From: Planctomycetaceae bacterium
GTDB lineage: Bacteria; Planctomycetota; Planctomycetia; Pirellulales; Pirellulaceae
Direction of reading: 5' to 3'
Assembly (NCBI GenBank): GCA_002702965.1
Contig: PADE01000021.1
Span: 8,005 to 28,155 of the forward strand
DNA: 20,151 nt
A program made the translations under genes and the position numbers. Positions 6,969 to 13,876 of this stretch are shown in pieces. The notes below the pieces were generated by a model. The model saw only the letters and a program-made list of their open reading frames with translations. It made no database searches and was not told where the DNA came from. Position 1 is the stretch's first letter; each line of letters starts with the position of its first letter.

Positions 6969-7670
6969 ATGTCTTTTGATATCCGTTCGTTGTTGTTAAC
7001 GCGTGAACAGTCCCGCGCGGTCGACCGCCAGGCGGTGGCGCAATACGGGATGACAGGCCTAGTGTTGATGGAAAATGCGGGCCGCGGCTGCGCCGACTGG
7101 TTGCGTCACTGGGGTGTCGCCGGGACAGTGGTGGTCTGTTGTGGTAAAGGGAACAACGCCGGGGATGGATTTGTCATCGCGCGTCACTTGGACTTGCACG
7201 AAGTGGCAGTCCGTGTTTTGCTTTGGTGCTCGCCCGATTCTCTGGAAGGCGACGCGTTGGCGAACTATCGCATTCTTCAGCGGTCCGGCATTTCGGTAGA
7301 GTATGTCGCCACCGCGCATCGCGATGCGTTGGCCGACTGGTTCTCGGACGCCGACTGGATCGTCGATGCCTTGCTCGGCACGGGTGCGCGGGGTGAGCCA
7401 CGGTCCCCGTTTGATGAGGCTATCTCGATCATGAATCAGGCCCGGGGTCGCAAGCTCGCCATCGATGTTCCCAGCGGCCTGGATTGTGACACCGGAGAAC
7501 CTGCCGGAACGACCTTTGTGGCGGATTACACTTGCACCTTGGTGGCGGCCAAACCAGGCTTGGTGAGCCAACGCGCTCGCCCGTTCGTCGGACAATTGCA
7601 AGTTGTGGGAATCGGACTGCCGCGTCAGATGATGGAAGAACTTGCAACGCTCCAGGATGCCAAGCAGTGA
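6969..7670 (+). CDS. nnrE: NAD(P)H-hydrate epimerase
   Basis: This enzyme epimerises R-NAD(P)HX to S-NAD(P)HX so that damaged, hydrated NAD(P)H can be repaired. The 233-aa protein is a stand-alone YjeF N-terminal domain without the ADP-dependent dehydratase part. It shows CGKGNNAGDGFV (58-69), VDALLGTG (132-139) and AIDVPSGLDCDTG (164-176). The loop has Ala where GNNGGDG is most common. The ATG at 6969 gives the expected length. The frame is open further upstream, but that part overlaps the end of the isomerase gene and shows no homology. No clear Shine-Dalgarno precedes the start. The stop is 37 bases before the DUF420 gene. The partner dehydratase (nnrD) is not in the window. Confidence 0.93.
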   Translation: MSFDIRSLLLTREQSRAVDRQAVAQYGMTGLVLMENAGRGCADWLRHWGVAGTVVVCCGKGNNAGDGFVIARHLDLHEVAVRVLLWCSPDSLEGDALANYRILQRSGISVEYVATAHRDALADWFSDADWIVDALLGTGARGEPRSPFDEAISIMNQARGRKLAIDVPSGLDCDTGEPAGTTFVADYTCTLVAAKPGLVSQRARPFVGQLQVVGIGLPRQMMEELATLQDAKQ

Positions 7671-7707
7671 TGATCAGACGGCGGGCAGGCGGTGCGGAGC
7701 GTGAAGT

Positions 7708-8264
7708 ATGGAGTCGGCATTGAGTATCACGGCGCTGCTGGTCAACCAGCAAGTACCGACCACTTTGAATTATCCGGGGCCGGACGGGTTCTTGGGCTGG
7801 CGAGGGTCTTTCATGATGGATGTGGTGGCGATGGCGCTGGTGCTGGGTGTGATGACGTACAGTATTCTGCGCGTCCGGCGGGGGCGCAACTTCCAGTTGC
7901 ACAAACGGTTGCAGTTGACCCTGGGTATCACCTTACTGCTGGCGATCACGGCTTTCGAAATCGATGTCCAGTTTTTTTCGACCTGGGAGGAACGGGCTGC
8001 CGCCTCTCCGTTTTTTGACGCGGAGCAGATATGGAGTAGCCCGGCTGGGGTCGGATTGCTGGTCCACCTTTGTTTTGCCGTTCCCACGGTCGTGTTGTGG
8101 ATCGTTGTGATTGTCCAGGCGCTGCGTCACTTTCCTTCACCGGCGGCGCCTCTGGCGCGCACAGTCGTCGCCACAAATTCTGGTCCTGGATTGGTGCCGT
8201 TCAGATACTGGGCACGACCGTAACCGGGTGGACGTTCTACTGGTTAGCGTTCGTGGCATCTTGA
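7708..8264 (+). CDS. DUF420 membrane protein, apparently frameshifted near its 3' end
   Basis: A small integral membrane protein of the DUF420 family. A Gram-positive relative, CtaM/YozB, is needed for aa3-type oxidase biogenesis. Hydrophobic segments lie at about residues 36-52, 70-85 and 112-136, and the conserved LHKR follows the first. Frame 7708 runs to a stop at 8223 (171 aa), but its last 18 or so residues are unlike a membrane protein. From about 8160 the -1 frame encodes HSRRHKFWSWIGAVQ and then TTVTGWTFYWLAFVAS, ending at 8264. That is the expected final histidine motif and last membrane helix of DUF420. One base therefore seems missing between about 8145 and 8165. No classical slippery heptamer is visible, so a mutation or sequencing error is likelier than programmed frameshifting. 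GGAG at 7696-7699 is eight bases before the ATG. Confidence 0.85.
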
Positions 8265-8369
8265 GGCTGCGGTTTGGTAGCCGTGGACCTCAAAGCGAAC
8301 CGTAACACCGCAAACAGAGTGATCGGGTAGTGAATAGGGTCTCGGTTTCATAGCTGAGTGAGGGTTCTG

Positions 8370-8873
8370 ATGTCGGGGCAGTTTGAGTTTCCAGAACATC
8401 CACTTTCCAACCGGGAGGATCCGTTTGTCGATGAGACGGGGAAGAACCCCTTCGCCGATGGGGAAAATCATGAACAGCCGTGTCACGATCCGTATCGCAG
8501 TCGAGTGGATGATTTTAGGCCGTACCAACCCCGTGATTTTGTGACCTCGGTCCGATCGCGCGGATCGACTATTTTGATGTTAGGTTTGTGCGGGTTCTCA
8601 ACCGCCTGTTGCGCCACGCTCAGTTCTACCTTTCGATCAGAAGTCTGGATGACGCCAGTGGCTTTCTGGTCGGTGATTGTCAGCCTGGCATTCGGTCCCG
8701 CCGCCTGGGTGATGGGGGTACAGGACTTACACGCCATCCGCGCCGGTGCGATGGATGCTCATCGCCGGCATTGGACAACGATCGGTTGTGGACTCGGAAT
8801 GCTGTCTACGGTTGCCAGCGTGCTTTGTGTGGTGTACCTCGTCGCCAGTCTGGTGTTATGGTGGGACGTCTGA
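8370..8873 (+). CDS. small hypothetical membrane protein
   Basis: I do not recognise a named family with certainty. The 167-aa protein has an acidic, probably disordered cytoplasmic head (about 1-60) with NPFAD and DPY motifs of the kind found in many small planctomycete membrane proteins. Three hydrophobic segments follow, at about 66-85, 96-116 and 138-164. The stretch AAWVMGVQDLHAIRAGAMD between the second and third resembles DUF4190-like proteins. The ATG at 8370 is preferred over the in-frame GTG at 8358 because GAGGG at 8360-8364 precedes it at five bases. The gene lies between the DUF420 gene and nadA on the same strand. Nothing points to a specific function. Confidence 0.75.
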   Translation: MSGQFEFPEHPLSNREDPFVDETGKNPFADGENHEQPCHDPYRSRVDDFRPYQPRDFVTSVRSRGSTILMLGLCGFSTACCATLSSTFRSEVWMTPVAFWSVIVSLAFGPAAWVMGVQDLHAIRAGAMDAHRRHWTTIGCGLGMLSTVASVLCVVYLVASLVLWWDV

Positions 8874-8880
8874 CACGGAT

Positions 8881-8895
8881 ACCGGGAGTCCCGGT
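8881..8895 (+). terminator. GC-rich stem-loop after the membrane protein gene
   Basis: ACCGGG (8881-8886) pairs with CCCGGT (8890-8895) around AGT, seven bases after the stop codon at 8871-8873. No T-run follows, so its role as a terminator is uncertain. Confidence 0.35.
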
Positions 8896-8970
8896 CGTCT
8901 ACGCCCGTTGCTCGGATCTGTTTGCCAGATCACCGTGGCACACGGGTGAAAAGCTGTGATGCGATGATTC

Positions 8971-9000
8971 CGGCGTGAAGCGCCGATCACCGGTGTTTCT
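8971..9000 (+). terminator. stem-loop followed by T-rich stretch, upstream of nadA
   Basis: CGGCG (8971-8975) pairs with CGCCG (8981-8985) around TGAAG. A CACCGGTG palindrome and then GTTTCTCT follow. It lies before the nadA promoter candidate and could end the upstream transcript. Confidence 0.3.
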
Positions 9001-9042
9001 CTGCGCAAGAACGGTCGACTATGGTTGCTCATCAGCCGATCG

Positions 9043-9048
9043 TATAAT
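9043..9048 (+). promoter_or_regulatory. consensus -10 box for nadA
   Basis: TATAAT matches the sigma-70 -10 consensus exactly in GC-rich DNA and lies 44 bases before the nadA ATG. No good -35 hexamer is present at 16-18 bases. TTGCTC at 9025-9030 is only 12 bases away, so the promoter may depend on an activator or on an extended contact. Confidence 0.5.
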
Positions 9049-9092
9049 AGAGATGCTTGCCGTAACTCGATGTGCATTCCCGGAGCCAGCGC

Positions 9093-10232
9093 ATGTCTGC
9101 AGCGGTGATCCCGGACGGGATTCTCGAATTTGATCCGTATCGATCGGTTGCCAACGAAGAGCTGGCGACGCGCATCGATGCGGTCCGCGCGCAACTCGGC
9201 TCCCGCCTGCTGATTTTGGGGCACCATTACCAGCAGGATGCTGTCATCGCCCACAGCGATCTGCGTGGTGATAGTTATCAGCTCAGCCAAAGCGCGGCGG
9301 GCAGTGACGAGTGCCGTTGGATTGTCTTTTGCGGCGTTCATTTCATGGCCGAAACCGCCGACATCCTGGCGAATCGTCCCGAAAAAATTGCTGCCCGTGA
9401 CGGGCAACGTGTGGACGTGATCCTGCCCGACATGGCGGCCGGTTGTTCGATGGCCGATATGGCGGCCATCGAACAGGTGGAAGCGGCGTGGGAAGATCTC
9501 GCGGAAGTGGTAGATGTTGACCAGATTACGCCGGTGACCTATGTAAACTCAGCGGCCAGCTTGAAGGCGTTTTGTGGCCAACGCGGTGGAGTCGTCTGTA
9601 CGTCGAGCAACGCCCGGGCGGCTCTCGAGTGGGCTTTTCAACAGACACCGCGTGTGCTGTTCTTCCCCGATCAGCATCTCGGTCGCAACACCTCACTGGG
9701 GATGGGCATCGATGCGGACGAGATGCCGGTCTGGAACCCGCACGATGACCAGTTAGGCGGAACCACCCCCGAAGCGTTGCAGCAGAGCCGAGTCATCCTT
9801 TGGCAGGGGCATTGCAGCGTTCATCAAATGTTTCGCGCCGAGCATGTACGACAGTTTCGAGAGCGTTATCCGGCGATCCAGATTCTGGTGCATCCCGAGT
9901 GCATGCAGGAAGTGAACGATCTGGCGGACATTTCGGGGTCTACCGGGAAGATCATCGAAACCGTACGTGGCGCAGCGGCCGGAACCGAGTGGGCGATCGG
10001 TACGGAATTGCACTTGGTGAATCGTCTCAAGAGTGAGCATCCAGAGCAGGAAATTCACTTTCTCTCCCCGATCGTCTGCATGTGCGCTACGATGCATCGC
10101 ATCGACCTGGCGCATCTCTGTTGGAGTCTTGAGAATTTGCTCGCAGGACATCCAGTCAACACGATTTCCGTCGAACCGGAGACCGCCCGGTGGGCGCGGG
10201 TGGCGCTCGAACGGATGCTGAAAATCAAGTAG
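9093..10232 (+). CDS. nadA: quinolinate synthase A
   Basis: NadA condenses iminoaspartate with dihydroxyacetone phosphate to quinolinate, the first committed NAD ring, using an oxygen-sensitive 4Fe-4S cluster. The 379-aa protein is of the longer type. The cluster cysteines are inferred as C118 (AAGCSMADM), C241 (WQGHCSVHQ) and C331 (CATM), by comparison with the spacing in Bacillus NadA. Also visible are LGHHYQQDAV (42-51), FMAETADIL (84-92) and GSTGK (282-286). The ATG at 9093 is preferred over the in-frame GTG at 9072 because GGAG at 9082-9085 is seven bases before it. It has its own TATAAT box. nadB and nadC are not in the window. nnrE, another NAD gene, lies about 1.4 kb upstream. Confidence 0.96.
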   Translation: MSAAVIPDGILEFDPYRSVANEELATRIDAVRAQLGSRLLILGHHYQQDAVIAHSDLRGDSYQLSQSAAGSDECRWIVFCGVHFMAETADILANRPEKIAARDGQRVDVILPDMAAGCSMADMAAIEQVEAAWEDLAEVVDVDQITPVTYVNSAASLKAFCGQRGGVVCTSSNARAALEWAFQQTPRVLFFPDQHLGRNTSLGMGIDADEMPVWNPHDDQLGGTTPEALQQSRVILWQGHCSVHQMFRAEHVRQFRERYPAIQILVHPECMQEVNDLADISGSTGKIIETVRGAAAGTEWAIGTELHLVNRLKSEHPEQEIHFLSPIVCMCATMHRIDLAHLCWSLENLLAGHPVNTISVEPETARWARVALERMLKIK

Positions 10233-10294
10233 CGCCGTGCCGGCAGGTAGATGAGTGGTTTCCCGGGCCGCGAGAGACCGACTCGAAATCCGGT

Positions 10295-10324
10295 TTGCCG
10301 TCGATTTACTGCAGCGAGTACAAT
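10295..10324 (+). promoter_or_regulatory. candidate promoter for the propeller-cytochrome gene
   Basis: TTGCCG (10295-10300) and TACAAT (10319-10324) are 18 bases apart and match consensus at four and five of six positions. The predicted leader would be about 130 bases. The rest of the 227-base spacer after nadA shows only a short GCCG/CGGC stem. Confidence 0.4.
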
Positions 10325-10459
10325 GACATCCGTCGAGCCGTCCTGAGACGCGCGGCAGAAACGCGATTCACGCGTCTGCCCAGCGCTGAGGGGGTTCACT
10401 TGAAGGCGACCGGCGGTAGCGTCTCCGGGCGCCGCGGTTCCCTATGAGAGGTCGATATC

Positions 10460-12238
10460 ATGCTGGGTTACACACCCTCGATGCAGCTCGCCGGCTGGCT
10501 GCGGGCGGTCGGCTTGTGCGCCGTTCTCCTGCCGGTTGCTGGAGTCGCCACCGAGCGACCGGTGCTGCGTCGCCCGATCGCATTGGAGCTCTCGGAAGAT
10601 GAGGAGACGTTATACGTTGCCAATCGGCGCAGCGGCAGCCTCTCGATCATCGACCTGGCCACCTCCAGCGTGGTGGACGAAATCAAAGTGGGTCGAAAAC
10701 TGAGCGACCTGGCACGAGTTGCGAAGCAACCGTGGTTACTGGCCACCGACGAAACGGCGGGAGAGCTATTACTGCTCGAGACTACGGGACGACAGGTCGC
10801 AGTGCGCCAGAGACTGGCGGTCAGTCCCTACCCGGTGAGTATCGTCATCAGTCCCGATCAGCGCCGGTGTTACGTAGCATCCATCTGGTCACGGCGGCTG
10901 TCGGTTATCGGTTTGCCCGATGGCGGCAGTCACGAGGCGAGCGTCATTGGTGTCATCGACTTGCCGGTGGCGCCGCGCTGCCTGCTGCTGGTGCGCGAGG
11001 GCACACGACTGATTGTGGGAGATGCGTTTGGAGGTCGACTCGCGGTGATCGATACCGACCGGATGGAGTTGCTCGCGATCCGAGAGTTTCCCGGCCATAA
11101 CGTGCGGGGATTGGGGGTCAGTAGCGATGGCCGCATGCTGTTGATCGCCCATCAGATGCTCAACGAATTGGCGCATACGGTGCGCAACGATGTTCACTGG
11201 GGTCTGCTCATGTCGAACGACCTCCGTTGGTTGCGATTGGACGCGGTGCTCGATCCAGAGGCGGACCTGTACGCCGGCGCGCACATGCACCCGTTGGGCG
11301 AAGCGGGCAGTGCGACCGGGGATCCGGCCGGGTTGATGGTGGCCGGAGACGGGACCGCCGTCGTGACCCTCGGAGGAGTTGGCGAGGTCGCGGTTGGTAG
11401 GGAAAAAGATTTCAGTCTCTACCGGATTCGTGTTGGCCGGCGCCCCACGGACGTTGTGATCAGCCGTGATGGAACGCGAGCTTATGTCGCCAATACATTT
11501 GGTGAATCGGTATCGATCCTCGACATCGGCGAACGGGAGCCTAAGGGCAAGATCCGCTTGGGAACGCAGATCGAACTCGCAGAGCTTTCCAAAGTCGATC
11601 GAGGAGAACTTCTCTTTTACGACGCGGGTCTGTCGCATGACGGCTGGATGAGTTGTCATAGCTGCCACACCGACGGTCATACCAACGGTCTCTTGAACGA
11701 CAATTTCAGTGACGCCTCGTTCGGCGCGCCCAAACGTGTGCTCTCGCTACTCGGGCGGAGGGATACCCAGCCTTTCGCCTGGAACGCAGAGGCCAAAGAC
11801 CTGGCAACTCAGATCCGCAAAAGTATCACCAATACGCTGCAGACCGATCGCGAACCGACAGAGGAACAGATCTCAGCATTGGCTGCGTATCTTGAGACAC
11901 TGGATGGACCGCCGTCGATCGATCGATTGAGAGGAACCGAGGACCCACCAGCGATCGACCGCGGTGGAAAACTGTTTCGCTCGCTGGCGTGCGTCCGCTG
12001 TCATCGGCCGCCCACGTACACAACCCCCAAGACGTACGCTGTCGGACTGGCGGATAAGCTCGGAAACGATCGCTTCAATCCACCGACACTGAGGGGGGTC
12101 GGTCAGCGCGGGCCTTATTTTCACGACAACCGGGCGACCGCCTTGGAAGACGTCTTTCGTACCCACCGCCACCAGTTGAAGCGGTCGCTCACCGACCAGG
12201 AATTGTCTGATCTGCTCGCGTTCTTGCGGAGCCTTTAG
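10460..12238 (+). CDS. secreted YVTN-type beta-propeller fused to a di-heme cytochrome c peroxidase-like domain
   Basis: A 592-aa probable periplasmic redox protein. A signal peptide (about 1-29, hydrophobic GLCAVLLPVAGVA) leads to a beta-propeller at about 35-360 with repeated blades such as LYVANRRSGSLSIIDL, CYVASIWSRRLSVI and AYVANTFGESVSILDI. The C-terminal half carries two c-type heme sites, CHSCH at 399-403 inside LSHDGWMSCHSCHTDGHTNG and CVRCH at 511-515. It also has the peroxidase-type motif GPYFHDNRATALEDV at about 551-565. Such fusions occur in planctomycetes, but the substrate is unknown, so peroxidase or MauG-like activity is inference. The ATG at 10460 has GAGAGG at 10446-10451, eight bases upstream. 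The stop is 13 bases from the stop of the convergent FAD dehydrogenase. Confidence 0.92.
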   Translation: MLGYTPSMQLAGWLRAVGLCAVLLPVAGVATERPVLRRPIALELSEDEETLYVANRRSGSLSIIDLATSSVVDEIKVGRKLSDLARVAKQPWLLATDETAGELLLLETTGRQVAVRQRLAVSPYPVSIVISPDQRRCYVASIWSRRLSVIGLPDGGSHEASVIGVIDLPVAPRCLLLVREGTRLIVGDAFGGRLAVIDTDRMELLAIREFPGHNVRGLGVSSDGRMLLIAHQMLNELAHTVRNDVHWGLLMSNDLRWLRLDAVLDPEADLYAGAHMHPLGEAGSATGDPAGLMVAGDGTAVVTLGGVGEVAVGREKDFSLYRIRVGRRPTDVVISRDGTRAYVANTFGESVSILDIGEREPKGKIRLGTQIELAELSKVDRGELLFYDAGLSHDGWMSCHSCHTDGHTNGLLNDNFSDASFGAPKRVLSLLGRRDTQPFAWNAEAKDLATQIRKSITNTLQTDREPTEEQISALAAYLETLDGPPSIDRLRGTEDPPAIDRGGKLFRSLACVRCHRPPTYTTPKTYAVGLADKLGNDRFNPPTLRGVGQRGPYFHDNRATALEDVFRTHRHQLKRSLTDQELSDLLAFLRSL

Positions 12239-12251
12239 CGGTGGCGACGGG

Positions 12252-13814
12252 TTACACGTCTGGGCGAATTGCCGGGTCGGGTCGCGAAGCGGGCAGATCT
12301 CCCGTAGCGGCGGTATCCATGATCGCCTCGCCGGCCAGCCGGCCACTGGTCATCGCCCAGGCGATGTGCAGCCCGTGGCCAAACAGGACCATTCCCGACA
12401 GCCCGTTTTGTCCCACCGCGTACAAGCCGGGAATGGGCGCACCGCGCTCGTCCAGAACCTGCAACCGCTGATCGACGCGCGCGCCTCCCTCGGTCGTCGT
12501 AAAATACGCTTTCGCCGGCCCCAACAAACACCACGGGCCGTCGTCGAGGGAGGGCGTGGGTTTCGATCGCCCGCACGGATCGGCACCGTCTCCGCGAGCA
12601 AATCGATTGTATTCTGCCAGCGTGTCTCGTACGGCCGCAAGAGGGAGCTGCCGCGACTGTACGACATCGTCGAGTGCATTTCCGATCGCCGTGATGTCGG
12701 GTCTCAATCGCCGGTAGTCCTGAACGTACGCGTACGCGATGTCCGGCGCCGTCGAAATGAAATGAGGCCAGCTGGAGAATTGTGCCATCCGTCTGCCGTC
12801 GAGCAAGATATAAGCGATCTTTCCCGGTTGCAGCGCAGTCCCGATTTCACGATCCGGCCACGCCGTTTCATCGACAAACCGCCGACCGTGTTGATTGAGG
12901 AGAATCGCACCTTCCTCAAATAATGCGGTTTCCGGATGTTGCCAAGTGACCAACAGTCTTTTGATCAACCGCCGCATGATCCAATCGGGCAGGCGCCGGG
13001 CAACTTGTCCCATCAGTTGGGCAGTCATGCCGCCGACGGGCAACCACTGTTGGAAGGGGCGATTCCCCGCAGGGACAAATCGCAATTCGGGGCCATACGT
13101 AATCTCCATATTGACCAATTCAGCACCCGCTTGTTCGGCCAGTCGCTGTCCGTCTCCCGTGGCAAACGGATTGATGCCCTCGATTTCACGGAATTGTTCC
13201 CCTTTGTACCGCGCGATCATCTCAGGATCGTTGGCGTAGTCACCACCCGCCAGGACCACACCTCGGCGGGCGCGGTATTCGCGGCTGTGGCCATCGACGA
13301 CCGCGCGCACTCCACAGATGCCGGTGCGACAACGGAGCAGCTCCTCAACCGTCGCGTTGCAGATTATCGTGGCGTCTGCGGTTTGTAACGCCAGCTGCAA
13401 GGCTGCGATATAGGCTTTGGCCCCGGGTACCACATTGTGCATCCGCGGGACGCGATTGGGCGGTTCCGGGTTGGGACCGACGAACGTCAGGCCCAGTTTG
13501 CAGAGCCAGTCAAAGGTCCGCGGAGCTTCACGTAGAAAATACGCGCGCAGGGCGTCATTGTTGCACCGTTCGATTTCGGGATCTGCAAACTTTCCCGCAT
13601 CGACGGCGTGGTCGGCGACGCGGTCGACGATGCCACGTGATCGCTGTAGCCGGGTCTCCGCCGCCGTGAACGAACCGACTGCGATACCCGTTGTGCCGCC
13701 CGGTTGGGGACGTTTCTCCAGGATCAACACCTGGCCGCCACGCTCTGCGGCTGCCAGTCCAGCGGCGAGTCCACTACCCCCGGCGCCCACCACAATGACA
13801 TCGCAGGTCTTCAC
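12252..13814 (-). CDS. FAD-dependent dehydrogenase, fumarate reductase/ketosteroid dehydrogenase type
   Basis: A 520-aa cytoplasmic flavoprotein without a signal peptide. The N-terminal Rossmann motif VVGAGGSGLAAG (8-19) and ILEKRPQPGGTTGIA (31-45) bind FAD. The C-terminal TTEGGARVD (440-448) and GLYAVGQNGLSG (463-474) complete the flavin site, as in the FAD_binding_2 family of fumarate reductases and 3-ketosteroid dehydrogenases. The substrate domain is at about 120-420, and the substrate cannot be named. The start is GTG at 13814. No ATG exists between it and the in-frame stop upstream, and no strong Shine-Dalgarno is visible. glnE ends 62 bases upstream on the same strand, so they may share a transcript. 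Confidence 0.88.
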   Translation of the reverse strand: MKTCDVIVVGAGGSGLAAGLAAAERGGQVLILEKRPQPGGTTGIAVGSFTAAETRLQRSRGIVDRVADHAVDAGKFADPEIERCNNDALRAYFLREAPRTFDWLCKLGLTFVGPNPEPPNRVPRMHNVVPGAKAYIAALQLALQTADATIICNATVEELLRCRTGICGVRAVVDGHSREYRARRGVVLAGGDYANDPEMIARYKGEQFREIEGINPFATGDGQRLAEQAGAELVNMEITYGPELRFVPAGNRPFQQWLPVGGMTAQLMGQVARRLPDWIMRRLIKRLLVTWQHPETALFEEGAILLNQHGRRFVDETAWPDREIGTALQPGKIAYILLDGRRMAQFSSWPHFISTAPDIAYAYVQDYRRLRPDITAIGNALDDVVQSRQLPLAAVRDTLAEYNRFARGDGADPCGRSKPTPSLDDGPWCLLGPAKAYFTTTEGGARVDQRLQVLDERGAPIPGLYAVGQNGLSGMVLFGHGLHIAWAMTSGRLAGEAIMDTAATGDLPASRPDPAIRPDV

Positions 13815-13876
13815 GTTGTTGCCGATTCTGCCGCGGACGTTGCGGTGGCTGCTTCCAGCCGATTCACCTCAGCGAC

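Noticed and set aside
8140..8170. Programmed ribosomal frameshift in the DUF420 gene
   Set aside because: There is no X-XXY-YYZ slippery site or obvious stimulatory structure. A missing base is the simpler explanation, though recoding cannot be excluded from sequence alone.
10235..10330. tRNA-Ser-like words (GAGTGGTTT, then ACTCGAAATCC) after nadA
   Set aside because: The D-stem and anticodon stem do not pair properly, there is no T-arm with GTTCGAATC, and no acceptor stem can be formed. At best a chance resemblance.
10889..11680. 263-aa minus-strand open frame antisense to the propeller-cytochrome gene
   Set aside because: The other strand encodes clear propeller blades here. The antisense translation is compositionally odd and unrecognisable.
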